Below are positions 35,442 through 44,143 of a stretch of 64,000 nt of DNA, piece by piece. This DNA comes from Qipengyuania vulgaris (lineage in GTDB: Bacteria; Pseudomonadota; Alphaproteobacteria; Sphingomonadales; Sphingomonadaceae). Position numbers and translations under genes: made by a program. Location: assembly GCA_000756795.1 (NCBI GenBank), contig CCSI01000002.1:434001-498000 (forward strand), given 5' to 3'. The first letter of the stretch is position 1. Every line of letters begins with the position of its first letter. The notes under the pieces were generated by a model that was not told where the DNA came from, searched no databases, and worked only from the letters and a program-made list of their open reading frames with translations.

Positions 35442-37217
35442 TCAGTGGCGGGCAATCTCTGTAAGGAAGCGCTCGCCATAGGCCTCCAGTTTCTTGGTGC
35501 CGACGCCGCCGACCTGGCCCAGTGCTGCGATGCTGGCAGGGCGGGTCGCGGCCATTTCGCGCAAGGTGCTGTCGTGGAAAATGACGTAGGGCGGGACCTG
35601 CGCCTCGCTGGCGAGTTCGCGGCGTAGTTCGCGCAAGGCCTCGAACAGCGGGTCGCCGACCGGATTGGCCTCGTCGCCCCCGCGACGGGAGCGGCGCTGG
35701 CGCTTGGGCGGGACGACGATTTCGACCTCGCGGATCCCCTTGAGGATCTCGCGTGCGCTTCCTCCCAGCGCGAGGCCGCCGTGCTCGGTCGGCAGCAAGT
35801 CGCCGCGGGCTTGGAGTGCACGGCCTAACGGCTGGAGCAGGCGCGCATCCTCGCCCTCGACGATGCCGTAGACACTGAGCTTATCGTGCCCGCGCTGGCG
35901 GATGCGGTCGTCCTCGGCACCGGTGAGGACCTTTTGCAGATGGCCCATGCCGAAGCTCTGCCCGGTGCGGTAAACGGCGGAAAGGAGCTTGCGCGCCAGT
36001 TCGGTCACATTGGTGAGGTCGGGCGCGTCTAGACAATTGTCGCAATTGCCGCAGGTTTCGGGCGGGTCCTCGCCGAAATGGCGCAGCAGCACGGCGCGGC
36101 GGCAATGCGGGGTCTCGACTAGGCCTGCCAGCGCATCGAGCCGGGTCCGCTCGGCATTGCGGCGTTCCTCGTCGACTTCTGCCAGCCTCGAGCGCGCGGT
36201 GGCGAAGTCGCCTGCACCCCAGAACATGGTGGCAGCCGACGGGTCGCCGTCGCGGCCCGCGCGGCCTGTCTCCTGGTAATAGACCTCGATAGACTTGGGC
36301 ACGCCGACATGCGCGACAAAGCGGACGTCGGGTTTGTCGATGCCCATCCCGAAAGCGACGGTGGCGACGATGACCATGTCCTCGCTGGCCACAAAGGCAG
36401 CCTGATTTGCGGCGCGTGTCTCCGGCGCCAGGCCTGCATGATAGGGCAGCACCTCGCGCCCCGTCGCTGCGGCGAGTTTCTCGGCGAGGTCCTCCACCTT
36501 CTTGCGCGTCTGGGCGTAGACGATGCCGGGGCCGGGCCGTTCCGCCATCAGTGTGGCAATCTGACGCACCGGATTGTCGCGGTGGCGGATGGCGTAGCGG
36601 ATGTTGGGCCGGTCGAAACCCGCCAGCACCAGCCCGTCTGCCGGAATGCCGAGCTGGGTCAGTACATCGCCGCGTGTCTGCCGGTCTGCCGTCGCGGTCA
36701 GCGCGAGGCGGGGGACGTCCGGGAATGCGTCCATCAGCGGGCGCAGCATGCGGTAGTCGGGACGGAAGTCGTGGCCCCACTCGGAGACGCAATGCGCCTC
36801 GTCCACCGCGAACAGCGCTATCCTGGCCGAGCCGAGGAAGTCGCGGAATTGCGGCTGGCTCGCGCGTTCGGGCGCGACATAGAGCAGGTCGAGTTCGCCT
36901 GCGCGATAGGCGTCCTGCGTTTCACGCCAGTCGGCATCGGCGCTGGTCAGCGTGGAGGCGCGAATGCCGTTGGCGCGCGCGCTTCTGAGCTGGTCGTGCA
37001 TCAGCGCGATGAGCGGGCTGATGACGACGCAGGTCCCCTCCAGCATGATGGCGGGAAGTTGGTAGGTGAGCGACTTGCCCGCACCCGTCGGCATGACCGC
37101 AAGGCTCGACTGGCCCGCCAGCGTGCGCCCCACCACCTCGGCCTGACGCCCGCGAAAATCGTCGAAGCCGAAAGTGGCGCGCAGGGCTTCGCGGGCGTTG
37201 TCGAGTGTTGCGACCAT
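35442..37217 (-). CDS. recQ: ATP-dependent DNA helicase RecQ
   Basis: This 591-residue 3'-5' helicase acts in recombination and fork repair. Motif I is MPTGAGKSLTYQLPA, motif II is AVDEAHCVSEWGHDFRPDY, and motif VI is QETGRAGRDG. The zinc-binding cysteines (CRRAVLLRHFGEDPPETCGNC in part), a winged helix and a C-terminal HRDC domain (about 515-590) are all present, so the protein is full length. ATG 37217 was chosen over a GTG six codons upstream. It lies upstream of the SPFH promoter on the same strand and is probably independent of it. Confidence 0.95.
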   Translation of the reverse strand: MVATLDNAREALRATFGFDDFRGRQAEVVGRTLAGQSSLAVMPTGAGKSLTYQLPAIMLEGTCVVISPLIALMHDQLRSARANGIRASTLTSADADWRETQDAYRAGELDLLYVAPERASQPQFRDFLGSARIALFAVDEAHCVSEWGHDFRPDYRMLRPLMDAFPDVPRLALTATADRQTRGDVLTQLGIPADGLVLAGFDRPNIRYAIRHRDNPVRQIATLMAERPGPGIVYAQTRKKVEDLAEKLAAATGREVLPYHAGLAPETRAANQAAFVASEDMVIVATVAFGMGIDKPDVRFVAHVGVPKSIEVYYQETGRAGRDGDPSAATMFWGAGDFATARSRLAEVDEERRNAERTRLDALAGLVETPHCRRAVLLRHFGEDPPETCGNCDNCLDAPDLTNVTELARKLLSAVYRTGQSFGMGHLQKVLTGAEDDRIRQRGHDKLSVYGIVEGEDARLLQPLGRALQARGDLLPTEHGGLALGGSAREILKGIREVEIVVPPKRQRRSRRGGDEANPVGDPLFEALRELRRELASEAQVPPYVIFHDSTLREMAATRPASIAALGQVGGVGTKKLEAYGERFLTEIARH

Positions 37218-37331
37218 TCGCCCCTGTTGCCACACGGCGCGCCGCGCGCAACCGCCGCAGGTGCATTTTCCCTTGGCGAAGTCGCAAACAAGCGATTAAC
37301 CACGGCTCACAGCCTATTGAAGGAGAACCAC

Positions 37332-37619
37332 ATGAAGTTCCGTATCGCTGCCGTCGCAGCCACCAGCCTCGCCCTTGCCGCCTGCGGCAGCGCGGACGAT
37401 GCCTCGACCGAAGCCGAAGCCGACACGGTTGAAGTCGCCGCCGACGAAGCCATGGCGGGTGTCGAGGAAGAGCCCGTCGCCGACCCCGAAGCTGCCGTCG
37501 AGCCGGTCGAAACCACGCCGAGCGCAGCCGAAGCCGCCTCGGTTGAAGCAGCTGGCGACAGCGCCGCAGCCACCGCCGAAGCCGCGATGGACGCGATGGG
37601 CGAAGACCCGCCCGAGTAA
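37332..37619 (+). CDS. Small acidic Ala/Glu-rich lipoprotein
   Basis: This is a 95-residue protein with signal MKFRIAAVAATSLALAACGS; the lipobox LAAC predicts lipidation at C18. The mature part is nearly all Ala, Glu, Asp, Val and Ser without hydrophobic core residues, so it is probably disordered or helical. It resembles the tandem lipoproteins at 43393 and 43810 in signal peptide and composition. The function is unknown. A terminator follows at 37637. Confidence 0.78.
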   Translation: MKFRIAAVAATSLALAACGSADDASTEAEADTVEVAADEAMAGVEEEPVADPEAAVEPVETTPSAAEAASVEAAGDSAAATAEAAMDAMGEDPPE

Positions 37620-37636
37620 GCAAACCGGTCACAAGG

Positions 37637-37671
37637 GGGCGGGCAGGAGCAAAGGCTCCGCCCGCCCTTTT
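37637..37671 (+). terminator. Rho-independent terminator after the acidic lipoprotein gene
   Basis: GGGCGGGC (37637-37644) and GGAGC (37646-37650) pair with GCTCC (37655-37659) and GCCCGCCC (37660-37667), leaving a one-base bulge at A37645 and an AAAG loop. TTTT follows at 37668-37671. Confidence 0.85.
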
Positions 37672-37718
37672 CCGTAGCGGCTTTGTCGCAACAGATTTTG
37701 GGAGATAGCATCGCCGCC

Positions 37719-37919
37719 ATGAAGCGACTCGTCCTGCTGCCCGCGCTGGCACTAGCTGCCTGCAATTCCTCAACCGAGGGTGCCGACCCCGGCCCCGTCA
37801 CGCAGGAGGAGGCCGAAGCGCTCGACGATGCCGCCTCGATGCTGGATGAGCAGCGCATGCCGGCCGAGACGCCGGAGCCGGAAGAACAGCCGGAAACCGA
37901 AGGGGGAGAGACCCAGTGA
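37719..37919 (+). CDS. Small acidic lipoprotein
   Basis: This is a 66-residue protein starting at ATG 37719, with the signal MKRLVLLPALALAACNSS and lipidation expected at C15. The mature chain is acidic and Pro/Glu-rich (ETPEPEEQPETEGGETQ). An upstream TTG in frame would add 12 residues without a hydrophobic segment, so it was rejected. The stop overlaps the GTG start of the acyl-CoA dehydrogenase (GTGA), which suggests co-translation. The function is unknown. Confidence 0.7.
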   Translation: MKRLVLLPALALAACNSSTEGADPGPVTQEEAEALDDAASMLDEQRMPAETPEPEEQPETEGGETQ

Positions 37920-39097
37920 GCACGCCCAATCCCGGAATGGATGCGGATACTTTCGCCCAGTTCCTCGAACAGCTCGAGCGCTATGTCCGCGAACGGCTCA
38001 TCCCGGCGGAAAAAGACGTCATCGAGAATGACGCCGTGCCGGAAGACATCCTTGCCGAAATGAAGGACATGGGCCTGTTCGGCCTGACCGTTCCCGAAGA
38101 CTATGGCGGCGCGGGGCTCAACATCACGCAGTACGCCAAGGTCGTGCAGACCATGGCCTATGCCGCGCCTGCCTATCGTTCGATTTTCTCTATCAACGTC
38201 GGCATGTTCAATTCCGCCATCAAGAACGGCGGGACCGAGGCGCAGAAGGCCGAATGGTGGCCGAGGATTGCCGAGGGCGCGATTGCGTGTTTCGGCCTCA
38301 CCGAGCCGGGCAGCGGCAGCGACAGCGCGGCGATGCAGACCATGGCGAAGCCCGACCCGGACGGGAACGGCTGGATATTGAACGGCACCAAGCGCTACAT
38401 CACCAATGCGCCGCACGCCGATGTCGCGCTCATCATGGCGCGCACGGAGAAGGACGCGCTGCCCAAGAACGCGCATGTCAGCGCCTTTATCGTGCCGATG
38501 GATACGCCGGGTGTTTCGACCGGCAGCCCCGACAAGAAGATGGGGCAGGCGGGCAGCCATATTTCCGATGTCATGCTCGACGATGTGCATGTGCCGGGCG
38601 AAGCGCTGCTCGGCGGCGAGACGGGGCAGGGCTTCCGCTTTGCCATGATGAGCCTCGACAATGGCCGCATCTCGGTCGGCGCGGCCAGCGCTGGTTATGC
38701 GCGCCGCGCGCTCGACAGCGCGACCAAATATGCGACCGAGCGGCAGGCCTTCGGCGAACCCATCGCCAACTTCCAGCTCATCCAGCAGATGCTCGCGGAA
38801 AGCTGGACCGAGATTTACGCGGCAGAGGCGATGATGGCCGATGTCACCGCGCGCGTGGACCGGGGCGAGGACACGGTGAAGCATGCCGCTGCCTTCAAGG
38901 TTTTCGCATCCGAAATGTGCGGCCGCGTGGTCGACCGCGTGGTGCAGATTTACGGCGGCGCGGGCTATCTCGCCGAATATGATGCCGAGCGTTTCTTCCG
39001 CGATGCGCGCATCTACCGCATTTACGAAGGCACGACGCAAATCCTCCAGCTGCAAATCGCCAAGCGCATGCTGCGCGAGTATGCGGCGAGTGTTTGA
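37916..39097 (+). CDS. Acyl-CoA dehydrogenase
   Basis: This 393-residue flavoenzyme oxidises acyl-CoA to enoyl-CoA. The first signature is CFGLTEPGSGSDSAAMQT and the second is QIYGGAGYLAEYDAERFFRD. The catalytic Glu is expected in IYRIYEGTTQIL near residue 372. It starts at GTG inside the lipoprotein stop. With the downstream CoA transferase and thiolase it forms a three-gene set for fatty-acid or branched-chain acid breakdown; the substrate is not predictable. Confidence 0.93.
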   Translation: MSTPNPGMDADTFAQFLEQLERYVRERLIPAEKDVIENDAVPEDILAEMKDMGLFGLTVPEDYGGAGLNITQYAKVVQTMAYAAPAYRSIFSINVGMFNSAIKNGGTEAQKAEWWPRIAEGAIACFGLTEPGSGSDSAAMQTMAKPDPDGNGWILNGTKRYITNAPHADVALIMARTEKDALPKNAHVSAFIVPMDTPGVSTGSPDKKMGQAGSHISDVMLDDVHVPGEALLGGETGQGFRFAMMSLDNGRISVGAASAGYARRALDSATKYATERQAFGEPIANFQLIQQMLAESWTEIYAAEAMMADVTARVDRGEDTVKHAAAFKVFASEMCGRVVDRVVQIYGGAGYLAEYDAERFFRDARIYRIYEGTTQILQLQIAKRMLREYAASV

Positions 39098-39100
39098 CGG

Positions 39101-40327
39101 GTGTACAAACTTCTCGATGACCTGAGCATTATCGAGGCCTCCAGCTTCGTCGCCTCGCCCACCGCGGGCCTCTATTGCGCGCAGATGGGTGCGGAGGTCA
39201 TCCGCGTCGATCACAAGGAGGGCGGGCTCGATTACGACCGCTACATGCTGACGAAAGAGGGCCGCAGCCTGAGCTGGGAGAACCTCAACCGGGCAAAGAA
39301 ATCGGTCGCGCTCGACCTGCGCAGCAGCGAGGGGCGTGAATTGCTGGTGGAACTGTCGGCTAAGACCGGCAATCTCATTACGAACCTGCCGGAGAAAAGC
39401 TTTCTCTCGCACGAGGCGGTGGCGGCCAATTGTCCCGACCTCGTCAGCGTCCGCATCATGGGCTGGCACGACGGGCGGCAGGCGATGGACTTCACCGTCA
39501 ATGCGGCCAGCGGCTATCCGCTGATGTGCGGGCCGGAGGAGTGGGATGACGCGACCGCGCCGCCGGTCAATCAGGTCCTGCCCGCATGGGATTTCATCAC
39601 CGGAGCCTATTGCGCCTTCGCGCTCGTCTCCGCCATCCGCCACCGTGACAAGACCGGCGAGGGCAGCGAGCTTCGCGTACCTTTGGGCGATGTCGCCATC
39701 GGCACGGTCGCCAATAGCGGGGCGATGGCCGAGATGCTCTATCGCGGCGGCGACCGCGAGCGGCTCGGCAATGCCATCTGGGGCGCATTCGGGCGCGATT
39801 TCCGGACGAAGGACGGGGTGCGATTCATGGTCGCCGCCCTGACCGCGAAACAATGGAAGGGTCTCGTCGAAGCTTTCGGCGTGGCGCAGCCAATCGCGAA
39901 GCTCGAGGCTGAAACCGGAGTGCGCTTTGCCGATGGCGACGACCCGCGTTTCAGGCATCGCCATGCGCTGTTCGACATTTTCCAGGAGGTCGCCTCGGGC
40001 CACGACTGGAAGGCACTCGAAGCGCGCATGGCGGCTGAGGGCTGCACGTTCGAACGCTACCGCACGATGCACGAGGCTGCGAACGACCCGGTCCTCGTAG
40101 ACGAAAATCCGCTGTTCACGCGCACCTCTGCGAACCCTTCGGGCTTCGAATATCCAGCCACCCGTAGCTTCGCCAATATTCCGGGACGCGCAGCGAGCCA
40201 GCCTGCCCCTGCGCCATATCTCGGGCAGCATACCGAGGAGGTTCTGGCTGAAAGGCTAGGCCTTTCTTCGGGCGCGATAGGCAAGCTTGTCGACCGCGAT
40301 ATCGCCCGCTTTTCCGATAAGGACTGA
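39101..40327 (+). CDS. Class III (CaiB/BaiF-family) CoA transferase
   Basis: This 408-residue protein begins 3 nt after the acyl-CoA dehydrogenase. LLDDLSIIEASSFVASPTAGLYCAQMGAEVIRVD, read across its N-terminus, is the family opening. The aspartate in LPAWDFITGAYCAF is at the place of the catalytic Asp of formyl-CoA transferase. It could move CoA between carboxylic acids or act as a racemase like AMACR. The product is most simply a feeder step for the flanking beta-oxidation enzymes. GTG 39101 is the only start consistent with the family N-terminus. Confidence 0.88.
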   Translation: MYKLLDDLSIIEASSFVASPTAGLYCAQMGAEVIRVDHKEGGLDYDRYMLTKEGRSLSWENLNRAKKSVALDLRSSEGRELLVELSAKTGNLITNLPEKSFLSHEAVAANCPDLVSVRIMGWHDGRQAMDFTVNAASGYPLMCGPEEWDDATAPPVNQVLPAWDFITGAYCAFALVSAIRHRDKTGEGSELRVPLGDVAIGTVANSGAMAEMLYRGGDRERLGNAIWGAFGRDFRTKDGVRFMVAALTAKQWKGLVEAFGVAQPIAKLEAETGVRFADGDDPRFRHRHALFDIFQEVASGHDWKALEARMAAEGCTFERYRTMHEAANDPVLVDENPLFTRTSANPSGFEYPATRSFANIPGRAASQPAPAPYLGQHTEEVLAERLGLSSGAIGKLVDRDIARFSDKD

Positions 40328-40330
40328 CGC

Positions 40331-41563
40331 ATGACTGAATTACGCCGTGTCGCCATCTGCAAGCCCTTGCGCACTCCCGTCGGGAAGTTTCTCGGCAGTC
40401 TCGCGCCGCTGGAGGCTGGCGAACTGGGCGCGGTCATCATCAAGGCGCTGGTCGAGCGTTCGGGCGTGGATCCGATGCGCGTCGACGATGTGGTTTTCAG
40501 CCAAGGCTATGGCAGCGGCGAGGCGCCCGCCATCGGGCGGTGGAGCTGGCTTGCGGCAGGCTATCCCATCGAGGTGCCAGGGTTCCAGCTCGACCGTCGC
40601 TGCGGCTCGGGCCTGCAGGCGGTCGCCACGGCGGCGATGATGGTCCAGACCGGCGTCGCCGACTGCGTGCTTGCGGGCGGGGTCGAGAGCATGTCCAATG
40701 TCGAGCATTACACCACCAAGGCCCGCCACGGCGCTCGGCTGGGCGATATGGTGCTGTGGGACCGCCTCACCCGCGGCCGCCTGATGAGCCAGCCAATCGA
40801 GCGCTTCGGCGTCATAACCGGCATGATTGAAACGGCAGAAAACCTCGCCAAGGATTACGACATCAGCCGCGAGGCCTCAGACGAATTCGCTGTCCGTTCG
40901 CACCGGAACGCGGCGAAGGCTTGGGAAGAGGGCAAGTTCGACGAGCAACTAGTGCCGGTCGAAATCCCCCAGCGGCGCGGCGACCCGGTGGTCTTCGCCA
41001 AGGACGCGGGCTTCCGCGAGGATGCCGATATGGAGAGCCTGTCGAAGCTGCGCCCCATCGACGGCAAGCGCGACCCCGATGCCATCGTCACTGCCGGCAA
41101 TGCCAGCCAGCAGAACGATGCGGCCGCCGCCTGCCTGGTGGTGGCGGAAGACAAGGTCGAGGAACTCGGCCTCGAACCCATCCTCTGGTTCCATTCATGG
41201 AGCGCGGCGGGCTGCGATCCCAGCCGCATGGGCATCGGCCCGGTCCCGGCAGTCGAGCGACTGTTCGCGAAGAACGGCCTCGGCTGGGACGATATCGGCC
41301 TCATCGAACTCAACGAAGCTTTCGCCCCGCAGGCACTGGCCGTGCTGAAGGGCTGGGGTTTCGCCGAAGGCGACAGCCGCCGCGACATCGTCAACGTCAA
41401 CGGCTCGGGCATATCGCTCGGCCACCCCATCGGCGCGACGGGTATCCGAATCCTCGCCGACATGGCGCACGAAATGCAGCGGCGCGAGGTGCGCTACGGC
41501 CTCGAGACCATGTGCATTGGCGGCGGGCAGGGCATGGCCGCCGTGTTCGAACGCGCGGCCTAG
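40331..41563 (+). CDS. Acetyl-CoA C-acyltransferase (thiolase)
   Basis: This 410-residue thiolase cleaves 3-ketoacyl-CoA or condenses acetyl-CoA. The acyl-enzyme cysteine is in LDRRCGSGLQAV, the catalytic His in SGISLGHPIGATG, and the second cysteine in TMCIGGGQGMAAVFE. It starts 3 nt after the CoA transferase and completes the three-gene set. It could also supply acetoacetyl-CoA for PHA synthesis, in view of the PHA depolymerase at 49788. Its end overlaps the convergent ppk2 gene by 4 nt. Confidence 0.94.
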   Translation: MTELRRVAICKPLRTPVGKFLGSLAPLEAGELGAVIIKALVERSGVDPMRVDDVVFSQGYGSGEAPAIGRWSWLAAGYPIEVPGFQLDRRCGSGLQAVATAAMMVQTGVADCVLAGGVESMSNVEHYTTKARHGARLGDMVLWDRLTRGRLMSQPIERFGVITGMIETAENLAKDYDISREASDEFAVRSHRNAAKAWEEGKFDEQLVPVEIPQRRGDPVVFAKDAGFREDADMESLSKLRPIDGKRDPDAIVTAGNASQQNDAAAACLVVAEDKVEELGLEPILWFHSWSAAGCDPSRMGIGPVPAVERLFAKNGLGWDDIGLIELNEAFAPQALAVLKGWGFAEGDSRRDIVNVNGSGISLGHPIGATGIRILADMAHEMQRREVRYGLETMCIGGGQGMAAVFERAA

Positions 41564-42330
41564 TCTATAGGATACTTCGCGATCGGCTTTAGCGAACCAT
41601 AGGTTTCGACCAGAGGCTCGTGATCGAGGTCGGGAAATTCGAGTTCGGCCGGTTCGCACTCGGTGTCGGGCAACCGGTCGAGGAGGTCGCGCACCAAAGT
41701 CAGTCGTCCCTGCTTCTGGTCGTTGAAATCGACCAGCGTCCACGGCGCCGATCTGGTGTGCGTGCGCGCCAGCATCTCTTCGCGCGCCCTGGTGTAGGCA
41801 TCGTATTTGTCGCGCGCGGCGAGGTCGATGGGCGATAGCTTCCAGCGCTTCAACGGATCTTCCAGCCGCTCGCGCAGGCGTTCTTCCTGGCGTTCCTGAT
41901 CCGCGCCGAGCCAGTATTTGAACAGGAGGATGCCGTCATCGACGAGCATCTTCTCGAAGGTCGGGACCTGGTCGAGGAATTGCTCGACTTGGCTCTCGCT
42001 GGCGAAACCCATCACTTTCTCGACGCCCGCGCGGTTGTACCAGCTGCGGTCGAACAAAACGATTTCGCCCTTGGTCGGCAGGTGCGGGACATAGCGCTGG
42101 AAATACCATTGACCCTGTTCGTCCTCGGTCGGCTTGCCAAGAGCGACCACATGGCATTGTCGGGGATTGAGCTTTTCGGAGACCGCTCGGATGGCTCCGC
42201 CCTTGCCTGCCGTGTCACGCCCCTCGAACAATACGACGATGCGCTGGCCGGTCACTCTCGCCCAGCGGGCCATTGCCACCAGTTCCTCGCGCATCGGCTC
42301 CAGCGCGGCTTCATAGGCCTTGCGTTTCAC
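41560..42330 (-). CDS. ppk2: Polyphosphate kinase 2 (class I type)
   Basis: This 256-residue cytosolic kinase makes nucleoside triphosphates from diphosphates with polyphosphate, or the reverse. Walker A is FEGRDTAGKGG, Walker B is VLFDRSWYNRAG, and the lid region is ERQEERLRERLEDPLKRWKLS. It has a single kinase domain. The GTG start at 42330 is supported by AAGG and GGGGAG stretches upstream. Reserve-polymer genes (ppk2, PHA depolymerase) are both in this region. Confidence 0.92.
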   Translation of the reverse strand: MKRKAYEAALEPMREELVAMARWARVTGQRIVVLFEGRDTAGKGGAIRAVSEKLNPRQCHVVALGKPTEDEQGQWYFQRYVPHLPTKGEIVLFDRSWYNRAGVEKVMGFASESQVEQFLDQVPTFEKMLVDDGILLFKYWLGADQERQEERLRERLEDPLKRWKLSPIDLAARDKYDAYTRAREEMLARTHTRSAPWTLVDFNDQKQGRLTLVRDLLDRLPDTECEPAELEFPDLDHEPLVETYGSLKPIAKYPID

Positions 42331-42383
42331 GCCTTGAATCTCCCCATTTGTAAGCGCCCGACAAAGCGCCTAAATAGCCGGTC

Positions 42384-43325
42384 ATGGCTACACTAGCAGA
42401 AACCAACCAGGATTTTACCCGCCTGCCCGAAATGCCGGCGGATGTTTTTACCGCGCCGCTGAAAAAGCCCGAACATGTCGGCGACGACTGGCTCGAGCCG
42501 AAGCAGACCGACTATGACACCGAAGACGACGCGATTTGGAACGACCTTTTCAAACGCCAGATGGAGATGCTCCCCGGCCGCGCGGCGACCGCTTTCATGG
42601 AAGGCACCGAAAAGCTCGACCTGGGGCGCGGTGGTGTACCCGAATTCGGCAAATTGTCCGAGGAGCTGGACAAACTCACCGGCTGGAGCGTGGTGCCCGT
42701 GCCCATGCTCATCCCCGATCACGTGTTCTTCTGGCACCTCGCCAACCGCCGTTTCCCGGCTGGCAATTTCATCCGCACGCGCGAGACCTTCGACTACATC
42801 CAGGAACCCGACGTGTTCCACGATGTCTTCGGTCACGTGCCGATGCTGACCGATCCGGTCTATGCCGATTACATGCAGGAATACGGCAAGGCCGGCTGGA
42901 AGGCGATGCGCTACAACCGCTTGAAGGCGCTGGGTTCGCTCTACTGGTACACGGTGGAATTCGGCCTGATCGAGGAAAAGCCGGGCGACATCCGCGCCTA
43001 TGGTGCGGGCATCCTCTCGGGCCCGACCGAGGTGGTCTATTCGGTGGAGGCGGAAAGCCCCAACCGGATCATGCTCAATGTCGACCGTGTGATGCGCACC
43101 GATTACGTGATCAGCGATCTGCAGCCGACCTATTTCGTGATTTCGAGCTTCGAGGACCTTTATCGTCAGACGGTGGAGCGCGATTTCGACAAGCTCTACA
43201 AAAGCCTCGGCCCCGGTTTCACCTATGCCAACACGGCAGTCATCGACGTCGACTACGTAGTGAACCGCGGCACGCTCGAATATACGCTGCGCGGCGGGCG
43301 AGGGAGCGGGGCCAAGCCGGTGTGA
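42384..43325 (+). CDS. phhA: Phenylalanine 4-monooxygenase
   Basis: This 313-residue pterin-dependent enzyme hydroxylates phenylalanine to tyrosine. The iron ligands are visible: H146 and H151 in DVFHDVFGHVP and E192 in YWYTVEFGL. Length fits bacterial single-domain forms without an ACT regulatory domain. No pterin dehydratase (phhB) or regulator gene is adjacent. The hairpin right after its stop reads as a terminator mainly for the opposite strand. Confidence 0.96.
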   Translation: MATLAETNQDFTRLPEMPADVFTAPLKKPEHVGDDWLEPKQTDYDTEDDAIWNDLFKRQMEMLPGRAATAFMEGTEKLDLGRGGVPEFGKLSEELDKLTGWSVVPVPMLIPDHVFFWHLANRRFPAGNFIRTRETFDYIQEPDVFHDVFGHVPMLTDPVYADYMQEYGKAGWKAMRYNRLKALGSLYWYTVEFGLIEEKPGDIRAYGAGILSGPTEVVYSVEAESPNRIMLNVDRVMRTDYVISDLQPTYFVISSFEDLYRQTVERDFDKLYKSLGPGFTYANTAVIDVDYVVNRGTLEYTLRGGRGSGAKPV

Positions 43326-43333
43326 GGCAAAAG

Positions 43334-43361
43334 AAAACGGCCCCGGATCGCTCCGGGGCCG
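43334..43361 (-). terminator. Terminator of the first tandem acidic lipoprotein gene
   Basis: CGGCCCCGG (43338-43346) pairs with CCGGGGCCG (43353-43361) around ATCGCT. On the minus strand the hairpin is followed by TTTTCTTTT, so it serves the 43393 gene. It may also slow read-through from phhA. Confidence 0.85.
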
Positions 43362-43392
43362 CCCCAATTTCCTAAGCGGAAATGTCTTGGAA

Positions 43393-43638
43393 TTACATGC
43401 CGTCCATTTCGTCGGCCTGAGCTTCCATGGTGTCTTCAGCGTCGTCGGCTGCTTCATTCATGGCGTCAGCTTCGGCTTCCATGCCAGCTTCTTCCATGGC
43501 GTCAGCTTCGTTTTCCATAGCGGTTTCGGTGGCTTCAGCCTGGTCTTCCATCGCTTCTTCCTGCGGGCCATCACATGCGGCGAGGCCGAGCGACATGGCA
43601 GCAGCGGTAGCAACGAGAGTGGTCTTGGCAAATTTCAT
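43393..43638 (-). CDS. Small acidic lipoprotein, tandem copy 1
   Basis: This 81-residue protein has the signal MKFAKTTLVATAAAMSLGLA ending in lipobox LAAC (C22) with Asp at +2, which in E. coli would keep it in the inner membrane. The mature part is made of Ala, Glu, Asp and Met repeats such as EADAMEEAG and is probably a long amphipathic helix. ATG 43638 follows AAGGGGAA. It is the nearest relative of the 43810 gene: 18 of the first 22 residues are identical. The function is unknown; charge suggests divalent-cation or envelope roles only as a guess. Confidence 0.8.
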   Translation of the reverse strand: MKFAKTTLVATAAAMSLGLAACDGPQEEAMEDQAEATETAMENEADAMEEAGMEAEADAMNEAADDAEDTMEAQADEMDGM

Positions 43639-43753
43639 TTGTATTCCCCTTGAATGGTTCTTGGCTGCGGCCCGGCGTATCCGGGGCAACCTTCATGGCT
43701 AAAATGTGTCAGACCCATCGTTGGTTCCCGTTGGAAACGAAAAAGGCCAAAAG

Positions 43754-43781
43754 AAAACGGCCCGGGATCGCTCCCGGGCCG
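43754..43781 (-). terminator. Terminator of the second tandem acidic lipoprotein gene
   Basis: CGGCCCGGG (43758-43766) pairs with CCCGGGCCG (43773-43781) around the same ATCGCT loop as the 43334 terminator. TTTTCTTTT follows on the minus strand. The two terminators and their AAAAGAAAACGGCC flanks are clearly duplicates. Confidence 0.85.
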
Positions 43782-43809
43782 TCGTCAATATCGCATTTGG
43801 AACAGCGTC

Positions 43810-44067
43810 TTAGTTGACGGCCTCTTCCATGCCTTCGGTCATCGCGTCGGTGTCGCCTTCGGCAGCATCTTCCATGTCGTCGGCTTCGGCTTCCATAGCG
43901 TCAGCTTCTTCATCGGTGATCATGCCGGCATCTTCCATGTCATCGGCCTGCTCTTCCATGGCTTCTGCTTCTTCTTCGGCTGCTTCTTCAGCCGGGCTGT
44001 CGCATGCTGCGAGGCCGAGGCTCAGGGCTGCTGCCGAAGCGACGAGGGTAGCTTTGGTGAATTTCAT
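43810..44067 (-). CDS. Small acidic lipoprotein, tandem copy 2
   Basis: This 85-residue protein has the signal MKFTKATLVASAAALSLGLA and lipidation at C22 with Asp at +2. The mature segment is rich in Glu, Asp, Ala and Met (EEQADDMEDAG). Its promoter region differs from that of copy 1, but its ribosome site (AAAGGGGAAG) and terminator are alike. Together the two genes are a tandem duplication of a whole gene plus terminator. It may be co-regulated with the GlsB-like stress gene that follows upstream. Confidence 0.8.
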   Translation of the reverse strand: MKFTKATLVASAAALSLGLAACDSPAEEAAEEEAEAMEEQADDMEDAGMITDEEADAMEAEADDMEDAAEGDTDAMTEGMEEAVN

Positions 44068-44143
44068 TGATACTTCCCCTTTTTGACGAGACTCGAACGC
44101 GCGTTGCGCATGTCTCGACGTGAATTGATAACGTGTGGCGAAA

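Noticed and set aside
36309-37331. Long upstream extension of the 37332 lipoprotein frame
   Set aside because: It lies opposite recQ; the lipoprotein signal and ribosome site are at 37332.
37307-40231. 974-codon open frame on the minus strand opposite the acyl-CoA dehydrogenase and CoA transferase genes
   Set aside because: It is a shadow of the GC-rich coding strand; the plus-strand genes carry clear family motifs.
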